This document shows positions 49,945 to 63,700 of a DNA stretch of 64,000 nucleotides, in pieces; position 1 is the stretch's first letter; each line of letters starts with the position of its first letter. Under the pieces are notes generated by a model. It was given only the letters and a program-made list of their open reading frames with translations. It did not search any database and was not told the origin of the DNA. The stretch comes from Ptiloglossa arizonensis (taxonomy: Eukaryota; Arthropoda; Insecta; Hymenoptera; Colletidae): contig NW_027478524.1 in the NCBI RefSeq assembly GCF_051014685.1, forward strand, positions 620,001 through 684,000. Reading direction: 5' to 3'. Made by a program: the position numbers and the translations under genes.

Positions 49945-50450
49945 ACTTTCAGATGCAACAGGAATTTCTCGAGTTCGTCATTCCGTTCGCGAGATATGGG
50001 AGTTTGAAGTTAAGGAATGGTTGAGAAACCATCAAAATTTTCGCAAGTCTGATACTCGAAACCAGTAACTGGAATGGCCTAGCGGAAAAGTACACACACC
50101 ATTGTATTCGGGCAAGTTTCTACTTTCAGATGCATCAGGAATTTCTCGAGTTCGTCCATTCGTTCGCGAGATATGAAAGTTTGAAGTTAAGGAATGGTTG
50201 AGAAACCATCAAAGTTTTCGCAAGTCTGATACTCGAAAGCAATAACTACTACGGTCTAGAGCAAAAATACACATACCGTTGTAGTCGGGCGAGTTTCAAC
50301 TTTCAGATGCAACAGGAATTTCTCGAGTTCGTCAATCCGTTCGCGAGATATGGGAGTTTGAAGTTAAGGAATGGTTGAGAAACCATCAAAATTTTCGCAA
50401 GCCTGATACTCGAAAGCAATAACTACTATGGTCTAGAGCAAAAATACACA

Positions 50451-50467
50451 TACCGTTGTAATCGGGC
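50451..50467 (+). other. CENP-B-box-like 17-mer (12 of 17 match)
   Basis: TACCGTTGTAATCGGGC aligns without gaps to the mammalian CENP-B box YTTCGTTGGAARCGGGA. It matches at 12 of 17 positions and 7 of the 9 core positions, failing at both T residues of the TTCG half. It comes from the monomer subtype with ATACCGTTG; the ACACCATTG subtype keeps only the A and CGGG part. No perfect core was seen. This is a resemblance only: an incomplete core is not expected to bind CENP-B, and most non-mammals lack a true CENP-B. Confidence 0.3.
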
Positions 50468-50762
50468 GAGTTTCTACTTTCAGATGCAACAGGAATTTCT
50501 CGAGTTCGTCAATCCGTTCGCGATATATGGGAGTTTGAGGTTAAGGAATGGTTCAGAAACCATCAAAATTTTCGCAAGTCTGATACTCGAAACCTATAAC
50601 TGGAATGGCCGAGGGGAAAAGCACACACACCATTGTAATCGGGTGAGTTTCTACTTTCAGATGCAACAGGAATTTCTCGAGTCCGTCAATCCGCTCGCGA
50701 TATATGGGAGTTTGAAGCTAAGGAATGGTTGAGAAACCATCTATATACTCGCAAGTCTGATT

Positions 50763-51245
50763 CTCGAAACCAATAACTACTATTGCCGAGGGCAAAAATA
50801 CACATAGCGTTGTAATCGGGCGACTTTCTGCTTTCAGATGCAACAGGAATGTTACGAGTTCGTCAATCCGTTCGCGAGATATGGGAGTTTGAAGTTAAGG
50901 AATGGTTGAGAAACCATCAAAATTTTCGCAAGTTTGATACTCGAAACCAATAACTTGAATGGCCTAGGGGAAAAGTACACACACCATTGTAATCGGGCGA
51001 GTTTCTACTTTCCGATGCAACAGGAATATTTCGAGTTCGTCAATCCGTTCGCGAGATATGGGAGTTTGAAGTTAAGGAATGGATGAGAAACCATCAAAAT
51101 TTTCGCAAGTCTGGTACTCGAAAACAATAACTACAATGGCCTAGGGGAAAAGTACACACACCATTGTAATCGGGCGAGTTTCTACTTTCAGATGAAACAG
51201 GAATTTCTCGAGTTCATCATTCCGTTCGCGAGATATGGGAGTTTG
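50763..51245. repeat. Distant identical copy of 22,978-23,460
   Basis: No difference seen over 483 bp. Here the block sits inside the unit that later gives the 20-monomer HOR, so near copies also occur at about 54,477 and 58,008, with a more diverged one at about 61,200. Presence in several units here and once in zone 4 suggests transfer from this region leftward, though the reverse is possible. Confidence 0.85.
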
Positions 51246-51560
51246 GAGTTAAGAGACGGTAGAGAAACCATTAAGATTTTCGCAATTCTGATGCTAGAAA
51301 AGAATAACTGGAATGGCCTAGGGGAAAAGAACACATACCTTTGTAGTCGGGAGAGTTTCTACTTTCAGATGCAACAGAAATTTTTCGGATTCGTCAATCC
51401 GTTCGCGAGATATGGGCGTTTGAAATTAAGGAAAGTTTGAGAAACCATCAAAATTTTCGCAACTCTGATACTCGAAACCAATAACTGGAATGGCCTAGGG
51501 GAAAAGTACACACACCATTGTAATCGGGCAAGTTTCTACATTCAGATGCAACAGGAATTT

Positions 51561-53246
51561 CTCGAGTTCGCCAATCCGTTCGCGAGATATGGGAGTTAGG
51601 AGTTAAGAGACGGTTGAGAATCCATCAAAATTTTCGCAAGTCTGATACTCGAAACCAATGACTACAAAGCCCTAGGGGAAAAATACACATACCTTTGTAA
51701 TCGGGCGAGATTATACTTTCTGATGCAACAGGAATTACTCGAGTTCGTCAAACCGTTCGCGAGATATCGGAGTTTGGATTTAAGAGATGGTTGAGAAACC
51801 ATCAAAATTTTCGCAATTCTGATACTCGAAACCAATAACTGGAGTATCATAAGGGAAAAGTACACACACCATAGTAATCGGGCGAGTTTCTACTTTCAGA
51901 TGCAACAGGAATTTCTCGAGTTCGTCAATCCGTTCGCGAGATATGGGAGTTTGAAGTTAAGGAATGGTTGAGAAACCATCAAAGTTTTCGCAAGTCTGAT
52001 ACTCGAAAGCAATAACTGGAATGGCCTAGGGGAAAAGTACACACACCATTGTAATCGGGCGAGTTTCTACTTTCAGATGCAACAGGAATATCTCGAGTTC
52101 GGCAATCCGTTCGCGAGATATTGGAGTTTGAATTAAGGAATGGTTGAGAAACCATCAAAATTTTCGCAATTCTGATACTCGAAACCAATAACTGGAATGG
52201 CCTAGGGGAAGAGAACACACACCATTGTAATCGGGCGAGTTTCTACTTTCAGATGCAACAGGAATTCCTCGAGTTCGTCAATCCGTTCGCGAGATATGGG
52301 AGTTTGAAGTTAAGGAATGGTTGAGAAACCATCAAAATTTTACGCAAGTCTGATACTCGAAACCAATAACTGGAATGGCCTAGGGGAAAAGTACACACAC
52401 CATCGTAATCGGGCGAGATTCTACTTTCAGATGCAACAGGAATATCTCGAGTTCGTCAATCCGTTCGCGAGATATGGGAGTTTGAATTAAGGAATGGTTG
52501 AGAAACCATCAAAATTTTCGCAATTCTGATACTCGAAACCAATAACTGGAATGGCCTAGGGGAAGAGAACACACACTATTGTAATCGGGCGAGTTTCTAC
52601 TTTCAGATGAAAGAGGAATTTCTCGAGTTCGTCATTCCGTTCGCGAGATATGGGAGTTTGGATTTAAGAGACGGTAGAGAAACCATCAAGATTTTCGCAA
52701 CTCTGATGCTAGAAAAGAATAATTGGAATGGCCTAGGGTAAAAGAACACATACCTTTGTAGTCGGGAGAGTTTCTACTTTCAGATGCAACAGAAATTTTT
52801 CGGATTCGTCAGTCCGTTCGCGAGATATGGGAGTTTGAAATTAAGGAAAGTTTGAGAAACCATCAAAATTTTCGCAACTCTGTTACTCGAAACCAATAAC
52901 TGGAATGGCCTAGGGGAAAAGTACACACACCATTGTAATCGGGCAAGTTTCTAATTTCAGATGCAACAGGAATTTCTCAACTTCGTCAATCCGTTCGCGA
53001 GATATGGAAGTTTGAAGTTAAGGAATGGCTGAGAAACCGTCAAAATTTTCGGAATCTGATTCTCGAAACCAATAACTACTATGGTCTAGGTCAAAAATAC
53101 ACATACCGTTGCAATCGGGCGAGTTTCTGCTTTCAGATTCAACAGGAATTACTCGAGTTCGTCAATCCGTTCGCGAGATGTGCGAGTTTGAAATTAAGGA
53201 ATGGTTGAGAAACCGTCAAAATTTTCGCAAGTCTGATACTCGAAAC
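51561..53246. repeat. Degenerate 11-monomer unit F4 (about 9 monomers)
   Basis: CAATGACTACAAAGCCC recurs at 51,656 and 53,247, only about 1,591 bp apart. Two in-phase losses explain it. Near 51,722 a GATGCAACAGG monomer joins an ATTACTCGAG one. Near 52,575 a GAAGAGAACACACACTATTG monomer joins the ATGAAAGAGG one. A hybrid monomer results at each join. Confidence 0.78.
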
Positions 53247-53658
53247 CAATGACTACAAAGCCCTAGGGGAAAAATACACATACCTTTGTAATCGGGCGAG
53301 ATTATACTTTCTGATGCAACAGGAATTTCTCGAGTTCGTCAATCCGTTCGCGAGATATGGGAGTTCGAAGTTAAGGAATGGTTGAGAAACCATCAAAATT
53401 TTCGGAATCTGATACTCTAAACCATTAGCTACTATGGTCTAGGGCAAAAATACACATGCCGTTGTAATCGGGCGAGTTTCTGCTTTCAGATTCAACAGGA
53501 ATTACTCGAGTTCGTCAAACCGTTCGCGAGATATCGGAGTTTGGATTTAAGAGATGGTTGAGAAACCATCAAAATTTTCGCAATTCTGATACTCGAAACC
53601 AATAACTGGAGTATCATAAGGGAAAAGTACACACACCATAGTAATCGGGCGAGTTTCT
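53247..53658. repeat. 11-monomer unit F5 (start only)
   Basis: About 2.3 monomers of the F type (GACTACAAAGCCC, TTTCGGAATCTG, GGAGTATCATAAGGG) before the 20-monomer HOR takes over at about 53,659. Confidence 0.75.
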
Positions 53659-56600
53659 ACTTTCAGATGCAACAGGAATTTCTCGAGTTCGTCATTCCGT
53701 TCGCGAGATATGGGAGTTTGAAGTTAAGGAATGGTTGAGAAACCATCAAAATTTTCGCAAGTCTGATTCTCGAAACCAGTAACTGGAATGGCCTAGCGGA
53801 AAAGTACACACACCATTGTAATCGGGCAAGTTTCTACTTTCAGATGCATCAGGAATTTCTCGAGTTCGTCCATTCGTTCGCGAGATATGAAAGTTTGAAG
53901 TTAAGGAATGGTTGAGAAACCATCAAAGTTTTCGCAAGTCTGATACTCGAAAGCAATAACTACTATGGTCTAGAGCAAAAATACACATACCGTTGTAATC
54001 GGGCGAGTTTCAACTTTCAGATGCAACAGGAATTTCTCGAGTTCGTCAATCCGTTCGCGAGATATGGGAGTTTGAAGTTAAGGAATGGTTGAGAAACCAT
54101 CAAAATTTTCGCAAGCCTGATACTCGAAAGCAATAACTACTATGGTCTAGAGCAAAAATACACATACCGTTGTAATCGGGCAAGTTTGTACTTTCAGATG
54201 CAACAGGAATTTCTCGAGTTCGTCAATCCGTTCGCGAGATATGGGAGTTTGAAGTTAAGGAATGGTTGAGAAACCATCAAAATTTTCGCAAGTCTGATAC
54301 TCGAAACCTATAACTGGAATGGCCGAGGGGAAAAGCACACACACCATTGTAATCGGGTGAGTTTCTACTTTCAGATGCAACAGGAATTTCTCGAGTCCGT
54401 CAATCCGCTCGCGATATATGGGAGTTTGAAGCTAAGGAATGGTTGAGAAACCATCTATATACTCGCAAGTCTGATTCTCGAAACCAATAACTACTATTGC
54501 CGAGGGCAAAAATACACATAGCGTTGTAATCGGGCGACTTTCTGCTTTCAGATGCAACAGGAATGTTACGAGTTCGTCAATCCGTTCGCGAGATATGGGA
54601 GTTTGAAGTTAAGGAATGGTTGAGAAACCATCAAAATTTTCGCAAGTTTGATACTCGAAACCAATAACTTGAATGGCCTAGGGGAAAAGTACACACACCA
54701 TTGTAATCGGGCGAGTTTCTACTTTCCGATGCAACAGGAATATTTCGAGTTCGTCAATCCGTTCGCGAGATATGGGAGTTTGAAGTTAAGGAATGGATGA
54801 GAAACCATCAAAATTTTCGCAAGTCTGGTACTCGAAAACAATAACTACAATGGCCTAGGGGAAAAGTACACACACCGTTGTAATCGGGCGAGTTTCTACT
54901 TTCAGATGAAACAGGAATTTCTCGAGTTCATCATTCCGTTCGCGAGATATGGGAGTTTGGAGTTAAGAGACGGTAGAGAAACCATCAAGATTTTCGCAAT
55001 TCTGATGCTAGAAAAGAATAACTGGAATGGCCTAGGGGAAAAGAACAGATACCTTTGTAGTCGGGAGAGTTTCTACTTTCAGATGCAACAGAAATTTTTC
55101 GGATTCGTCAATCCGTTCGCGAGATATGGGAGTTTGAAATTAAGGAAAGTTTGAGAAACCATCAAAATTTTCGCAACTCTGATACTCGAAACCAATAACT
55201 GGAATGGCCTAGGGGAAAAGTACACACACCATTGTAATCGGGCAAGTTTCTACTTTCAGATGCAACAGGAATTTCTCGACTTCGTCAATCCGTTCGCGAG
55301 ATATGGGAGTTTGAAGTTAAGGAATGGCTGAGAAACCATCAAAATTTTCGGAATCTGATACTCGAAACCAATAACTACTATGGTCTAGGTCAAAAATACA
55401 CATACCGTTGCAATCGGGCGAGTTTCTGCTTTCAGATTGAACAGGAATTACTCGAGTTCGTCAATCCGTTCGCGAGATATCGGAGTTTGGATTTAAGAGA
55501 TGGTTGAGAAACCATCAAAATTTTCGCAATTCTGATACTCGAAACCAATGACTACAATCGCCTAGGGGAAAAGTACACACACCATTGTAATCGGGAGAGT
55601 TTATACTTTCTGATGCAACAGGAATTTCTCGAGTTCGTCAATCCGTTCGCGAGATATGGGAGTTTGAAATTAAGGAAAGTTTGAGAAACCATCAAAATTT
55701 TCGCAACTCTGATACTCGAAACCAATAACTGGAATGCCCTAGGGGAAAAGTACACACACCATTGTAATCGGGCAAGTTTCTACTTTCAGATGCAACAGGA
55801 ATTTCTCGAGTTCGTCAATCCGTTCGCGAGATATGGGAGTTTGAAGTTAAGGAATGGTTGAGAAACCATCAAAATTTTCGGAATCTGATACTCGAAACCA
55901 ATAACTTTTATGGTCTAGGGCAAAAATACACATACCGTTGTAATCGGGCGAGTTTTATCTTTCAGATGCAACAGGAATTTCTCGAGTTCGTCAATCCGTT
56001 CACGAGATATGCGAGTTTGAAATTAAGGAATGGTTGAGAAACCATCAAAATTTTCGGAATCTGATACTCTAAACCATTAACTACTATGGTCTAGGGCAAA
56101 AATACACATGCCGTTGTAATCGGGCGAGTTTCTGCTTTCAGATTCAACAGGAATTACTCGAGTTCGTCAATCCGTTCGCGAGATATCGGAGTTTGGATTT
56201 AAGAGATGGATGAGAAACCATCAAAATTTTCCAATTCTGATACTCGAAACCAATAACTGGAGTGGCATAGGGGAAAAGTACACTCACCATAGTAATCGGG
56301 CGAGTTTCTGCTTTCAGATGCAACAGGAATTTCTCAAGTTCGTCAATCCGTTCGCGTGATATGGGAGTTCGAAATTAAGGAATGGTTGAGAAACCATCAA
56401 AATTTTCGGAATCTGATACTCTAAACCATTAACTACTATGGTGTAGGGCAAAAATACACATGCCGTTGTAATCGGGCGAGTTTCTGCTTTCAGATTCAAC
56501 AGGAATTACTCGAGTTCGTCAAACCGTTCGCGAGATATCGGAGTTTGGATTTAAGAGATGGTTGAGAAACCATCAAAATTTTCGCAATTCTGATACTCGA

Positions 56601-57189
56601 AACCAATAACTGGAATGGCCTAGGGGAAACGCACACACCATTGTAATCGGGCGAGTTTCTACTTTCAGATGCAACAGGAATTTCTCGAGTTCGTCATTCC
56701 GTTCGCGAGATATGGGAGTTTGAAGTTAAGGAATGGTTGAGAAACCATCAAAATTTTCGCAAGTCTGATACTCGAAACCAGTAACTGGAATGGCCTAGCG
56801 GAAAAGTACACACACCATTGTAATCGGGCAAGTTTCTACTTTCAGATGCAGCAGGAATTTCTCGAGTTCGTCGATTCGATCGCGAGATATGGAAGTTTGA
56901 AATTAAGGAATGGTTGAGAAACCATCAAAGTTTTCGCAAGTCTGATACTCGAAAGCAATAACTACTATGGTCTAGAGCAAAAATACACATACCGTTGTAA
57001 TCGGGCGAGTTTCTACTTTCAGATGCAACAGGAATTTCTCGAGTTCGTCAATCCGTTCGCGATATATGGGAGTTTGAGGTTAAGGAATGGTTCAGAAACC
57101 ATTAAAATTTTCGCAAGTCTGATACTTGAAACCAATAACTGGAATGGCCTAGGGGAAACGCACACACCATTGTAATCGGGCGAGTTTCT
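53659..57189. repeat. 20-monomer HOR, unit H1
   Basis: Matches 57,190 onward at an offset of 3,531 bp (20 monomers less 9 bp). The match is continuous for about 2.95 kb, until 56,614 / 60,145. Short monomers explain the deficit: TTTCGGAATCTG (-1), TTTTCCAATTCTG (-2) and GGGGAAACGCACACACC (-2). Confidence 0.86.
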
Positions 57190-60100
57190 ACTTTCAGATG
57201 CAACAGGAATTTCTCGAGTTCGTCATTCCGTTCGCGAGATATGGGAGTTTGAAGTTAAGGAATGGTTGAGAAACCATCAAAATTTTCGCAAGTCTGATTC
57301 TCGAAACCAGTAACTGGAATGGCCTAGCGGAAAAGTACACACACCATTGTAATCGGGCAAGTTTCTACTTTCAGATGCATCAGGAATTTCTCGAGTTCGT
57401 CCATTCGTTCGCGAGATATGAAAGTTTGAAGTTAAGGAATGGTTGAGAAACCATCAAAGTTTTCGCAAGTCTGATACTCGAAAGCAATAACTACTATGGT
57501 CTAGAGCAAAAATACACATACCGTTGTAATCGGGCGAGTTTCAACTTTCAGATGCAACAGGAATTTCTCGAGTTCGTCAATCCGTTCGCGAGATATGGGA
57601 GTTTGAAGTTAAGGAATGGTTGAGAAACCATCAAAATTTTCGCAAGCCTGATACTCGAAAGCAATAACTACTATGGTCTAGAGCAAAAATACACATACCG
57701 TTGTAATCGGGCAAGTTTGTACTTTCAGATGCAACAGGAATTTCTCGAGTTCGTCAATCCGTTCGCGAGATATGGGAGTTTGAAGTTAAGGAATGGTTGA
57801 GAAACCATCAAAATTTTCGCAAGTCTGATACTCGAAACCTATAACTGGAATGGCCGAGGGGAAAAGCACACACACCATTGTAATCGGGTGAGTTTCTACT
57901 TTCAGATGCAACAGGAATTTCTCGAGTCCGTCAATCCGCTCGCGATATATGGGAGTTTGAAGCTAAGGAATGGTTGAGAAACCATCTATATACTCGCAAG
58001 TCTGATTCTCGAAACCAATAACTACTATTGCCGAGGGCAAAAATACACATAGCGTTGTAATCGGGCGACTTTCTGCTTTCAGATGCAACAGGAATGTTAC
58101 GAGTTCGTCAATCCGTTCGCGAGATATGGGAGTTTGAAGTTAAGGAATGGTTGAGAAACCATCAAAATTTTCGCAAGTTTGATACTCGAAACCAATAACT
58201 TGAATGGCCTAGGGGAAAAGTACACACACCATTGTAATCGGGCGAGTTTCTACTTTCCGATGCAACAGGAATATTTCGAGTTCGTCAATCCGTTCGCGAG
58301 ATATGGGAGTTTGAAGTTAAGGAATGGATGAGAAACCATCAAAATTTTCGCAAGTCTGGTACTCGAAAACAATAACTACAATGGCCTAGGGGAAAAGTAC
58401 ACACACCATTGTAATCGGGCGAGTTTCTACTTTCAGATGAAACAGGAATTTCTCGAGTTCATCATTCCGTTCGCGAGATATGGGAGTTTGGAGTTAAGAG
58501 ACGGTAGAGAAACCATCAAGATTTTCGCAATTCTGATGCTAGAAAAGAATAACTGGAATGGCCTAGGGGAAAAGAACACATACCTTTGTAGTCGGGAGAG
58601 TTTCTACTTTCAGATGCAACAGAAATTTTTCGGATTCGTCAATCCGTTCGCGAGATATGGGAGTTTGAAATTAAGGAAAGTTTGAGAAACCATCAAAATT
58701 TTCGCAACTCTGATACTCGAAACCAATAACTGGAATGGCCTAGGGGAAAAGTACACACACCATTGTAATCGGGCAAGTTTCTACTTTCAGATGCAACAGG
58801 AATTTCTCGACTTCGTCAATCCGTTCGCGAGATATGGGAGTTTGAAGTTAAGGAATGGCTGAGAAACCATCAAAATTTTCGGAATCTGATACTCGAAACC
58901 AATAACTACTATGGTCTAGGTCAAAAATACACATACCGTTGCAATCGGGCGAGTTTCTGCTTTCAGATTGAACAGGAATTACTCGAGTTCGTCAATCCGT
59001 TCGCGAGATATCGGAGTTTGGATTTAAGAGATGGTTGAGAAACCATCAAAATTTTCGCAATTCTGATACTCGAAACCAATGACTACAATCGCCTAGGGGA
59101 AAAGTACACACACCATTGTAATCGGGAGAGTTTATACTTTCTGATGCAACAGGAATTTCTCGAGTTCGTCAATCCGTTCGCGAGATATGGGAGTTTGAAA
59201 TTAAGGAAAGTTTGAGAAACCATCAAAATTTTCGCAACTCTGATACTCGAAACCAATAACTGGAATGCCCTAGGGGAAAAGTACACACACCATTGTAATC
59301 GGGCAAGTTTCTACTTTCAGATGCAACAGGAATTTCTCGAGTTCGTCAATCCGTTCGCGAGATATGGGAGTTTGAAGTTAAGGAATGGTTGAGAAACCAT
59401 CAAAATTTTCGGAATCTGATACTCGAAACCAATAACTTTTATGGTCTAGGGCAAAAATACACATACCGTTGTAATCGGGCGAGTTTTATCTTTCAGATGC
59501 AACAGGAATTTCTCGAGTTCGTCAATCCGTTCACGAGATATGCGAGTTTGAAATTAAGGAATGGTTGAGAAACCATCAAAATTTTCGGAATCTGATACTC
59601 TAAACCATTAACTACTATGGTCTAGGGCAAAAATACACATGCCGTTGTAATCGGGCGAGTTTCTGCTTTCAGATTCAACAGGAATTACTCGAGTTCGTCA
59701 ATCCGTTCGCGAGATATCGGAGTTTGGATTTAAGAGATGGATGAGAAACCATCAAAATTTTCCAATTCTGATACTCGAAACCAATAACTGGAGTGGCATA
59801 GGGGAAAAGTACACTCACCATAGTAATCGGGCGAGTTTCTGCTTTCAGATGCAACAGGAATTTCTCAAGTTCGTCAATCCGTTCGCGTGATATGGGAGTT
59901 CGAAATTAAGGAATGGTTGAGAAACCATCAAAATTTTCGGAATCTGATACTCTAAACCATTAACTACTATGGTGTAGGGCAAAAATACACATGCCGTTGT
60001 AATCGGGCGAGTTTCTGCTTTCAGATTCAACAGGAATTACTCGAGTTCGTCAAACCGTTCGCGAGATATCGGAGTTTGGATTTAAGAGATGGTTGAGAAA

Positions 60101-60720
60101 CCATCAAAATTTTCGCAATTCTGATACTCGAAACCAATAACTGGAGTATCATAAGGGAAAAGTACACACACCATAGTAATCGGGCGAGTTTCTACTTTCA
60201 GATGCAACAGGAATTTCTCGAGTTCGTCAATCCGTTCGCGAGATATGGGAGTTTGAAGTTAAGGAATGGTTGAGAAACCATCAAAGTTTTCGCAAGTCTG
60301 ATACTCGAAAGCAATAACTACTATGGTCTAGAGCAAAAATACACATACCGTTGTAATTGGGCGAGTTTCTGCTTTCAGATTCAACAGGAATTACTCGCGT
60401 TCGGCAATCCGTTCGCGAGACATGCGAGTTTGAAATTAAGGAATGGTTGAGAAACCATCAAAATTTTCGCAAGTCTGATACTCGAAACCAATAACTGGAA
60501 TGGCCTAGGGGAAACGCACACACCATTGTAATCGGGCGAGTTTCTACTTTCAGATGCAACAGGAATTTCTCGAGTTCGTCATTCCGTTCGCGAGATATGG
60601 GAGTTTGAAGTTAAGGAATGGTTGAGAAACCATCAAAATTTTCGCAAGTCTGATACTCGAAACCAGTAACTGTAATGGCCTAGCGGAAAAGTACACACAC
60701 CATTGTAATCGGGCAAGTTT
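57190..60720. repeat. 20-monomer HOR, unit H2
   Basis: Repeats H1 to 60,145. It then takes GGAGTATCATAAGGG monomers like those at 49,545-49,900, so it gains two monomers (the match to H1 resumes at an offset of 3,885 instead of 3,531). Confidence 0.84.
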
Positions 60721-63700
60721 CTACTTTCAGATGCAGCAGGAATTTCTCGAGTTCGTCGATTCGATCGCGAGATATGGAAGTTTGAAATTAAGGAATGGTT
60801 GAGAAACCATCAAAGTTTTCGCAAGTCTGATACTCGAAAGCAATAACTACTATGGTCTAGAGCAAAAATACACATACCGTTGTAATCGGGCGAGTTTCTA
60901 CTTTCAGATGCAACAGGAATTTCTCGAGTTCGTCATTCCGTTCGCGAGATATGGGAGTTAGAAGTTAAGGAATGGTTGAGAAACCATCAAAATTTTCACA
61001 AGTCCGATACTCGAAACCAATAACTGGAATGGCCTAGGGGAAAAGTACACACAGCACTGTAATCGGGCGAGTTTCTACTTTCAGATGCAACAGGAATTTC
61101 TCGAGTTCGTCTATCCGTTCGCGAGATATGGGAGTTAGAAGTTAAGGAATGATTGAGAAACCATCAAAATTTTCGCAAGTCTGATACTCGAAACCGATAA
61201 CTACAATGGCCTAGGGGAAAAATACACAGACCGTTGTAATCGGGCGAGTATCTGCTTTCAGATGCAACAGGAATGTTTCGAGTTCGTCAATCCGTTCGCG
61301 AGATATGGGAGTTTGAAGTTAAGGAATGGTTGAGAAACCATCAAAATTTTCGCAAGTTTGATACTCGAAACCAATAACTGGAATGGCCTAGGGGAAAAGT
61401 ACACACACCACTGTAATCGGGCGAGTTTCTACTTTCCGATGCAACAGGAATATCTCGAGTTCGTCAATCCGTTCGCGAGATATGGGAGTTTGAAGTTAAG
61501 GAATGGATGAGAAACCATCAAAATTTTCGCAAGTCTGGTACTCGAAAACAATAACTACAATGGCCTAGGGGAAAAGTACACACACCATTGTAATCGGGCG
61601 AGTTTCTACTTTCAGATGAAACAGGAATTTCTCGAGTTCATCATTCCGTTCGCGAGATATGGGAGTTTGGAGTTAAGAGACGGTAGAGAAACCATCAAGA
61701 TTTTCGCAATTCTGATGCTAGAAAAGAATAACTGGAATGGCCTAGGGGAAAAGAACACATACCTTTGTAGTCGGGAGAGTTTCTACTTTCAGATGCAACA
61801 GAAATTTTTCGGATTCGTCAATCCGTTCGCGAGATATGGGAGTTTGAAATTAAGGAAAGTTTGAGAAACCATCAAAATTTTCGCAACTCTGATACTCGAA
61901 ACCAATAACTGGAATGGCCTAGGGGAAAAGTACACACACCATTGTAATCGGGCAAGTTTCTACTTTCAGATGCAACAGGAATTTCTCGACTTCGTCAATC
62001 CGTTCGCGAGATATGGGAGTTTGAAGTTAAGGAATGGCTGAGAAACCATCAAAATTTTCGGAATCTGATACTCGAAACCAATAACTACTATGGTCTAGGT
62101 CAAAAATACACATACCGTTGCAATCGGGCGAGTTTCTGCTTTCAGATTGAACAGGAATTACTCGAGTTCGTCAATCCGTTCGCGAGATATCGGAGTTTGG
62201 ATTTAAGAGATGGTTGAGAAACCATCAAAATTTTCGCAATTCTGATACTCGAAACCAATGACTACAATCGCCTAGGGGAAAAGTACACACACCATTGTAA
62301 TCGGGAGAGTTTATACTTTCTGATGCAACAGGAATTTCTCGAGTTCGTCAATCCGTTCGCGAGATATGGGAGTTTGAAATTAAGGAAAGTTTGAGAAACC
62401 ATCAAAATTTTCGGAATCTGATACTCTAAACCATTAACTACTATGGTCTAGGGCAAAAATACACATGCCGTTGTAATCGGGCGAGTTTCTGCTTTCAGAT
62501 TCAACAGGAATTACTCGAGTTCGTCAATCCGTTCGCGAGATATCGGAGTTTGGATTTAAGAGATGGATGAGAAACCATCAAAATTTTCCAATTCTGATAC
62601 TCGAAACCAATAACTGGAGTGGCATAGGGGAAAAGTACACTCACCATAGTAATCGGGCGAGTTTCTGCTTTCAGATGCAACAGGAATTTCTCAAGTTCGT
62701 CAATCCGTTCGCGTGATATGGGAGTTCGAAATTAAGGAATGGTTGAGAAACCATCAAAATTTTCGGAATCTGATACTCTAAACCATTAACTACTATGGTG
62801 TAGGGCAAAAATACACATGCCGTTGTAATCGGGCGAGTTTCTGCTTTCAGATTCAACAGGAATTACTCGAGTTCGTCAAACCGTTCGCGAGATATCGGAG
62901 TTTGGATTTAAGAGATGGTTGAGAAACCATCAAAATTTTCGCAATTCTGATACTCGAAACCAATAACTGGAGTATCATAAGGGAAAAGTACACACACCAT
63001 AGTAATCGGGCGAGTTTCTACTTTCAGATGCAACAGGAATTTCTCGAGTTCGTCAATCCGTTCGCGAGATATGGGAGTTTGAAGTTAAGGAATGGTTGAG
63101 AAACCATCAAAGTTTTCGCAAGTCTGATACTCGAAAGCAATAACTACTATGGTCTAGAGCAAAAATACACATACCGTTGTAATTGGGCGAGTTTCTGCTT
63201 TCAGATTCAACAGGAATTACTCGCGTTCGGCAATCCGTTCGCGAGACATGCGAGTTTGAAATTAAGGAATGGTTGAGAAACCATCAAAATTTTCGCAAGT
63301 CTGATACTCGAAACCAATAACTGGAATGGCCTAGGGGAAACGCACACACCATTGTAATCGGGCGAGTTTCTACTTTCAGATGCAACAGGAATTTCTCGAG
63401 TTCGTCATTCCGTTCGCGAGATATGGGAGTTTGAAGTTAAGGAATGGTTGAGAAACCATCAAAATTTTCGCAAGTCTGATACTCGAAACCAGTAACTGGA
63501 ATGGCCTAGCGGAAAAGTACACACACCATTGTAATCGGGCAAGTTTCTACTTTCAGATGCCGCAGGAATTTCTCGAGTTCGTCGATTCGATCGCGAGATA
63601 TGGAAGTTTGAAATTAAGGAATGGTTGAGAAACCATCAAAGTTTTCGCAAGTCTGATACTCGAAAGCAATAACTACTATGGTCTAGAGCAAAAATACACA

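Larger units (their letters stand above)
49945..51560. repeat. First copy of the 1.6-kb block that founds the 20-monomer HOR
   Basis: Matches 53,659-55,274 at offset 3,714 and 57,190 onward at a further 3,531. It contains GGCCTAGCGG, GATGCATCAGG, CGTCCATTCG, CTATATACTCG, CGAGTCCGTCAATCCGCTCG and the 483-bp block shared with 22,978. The match ends where this copy reads CTCGAGTTCGCC and the later copies read CTCGACTTCGTC. Confidence 0.82.
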
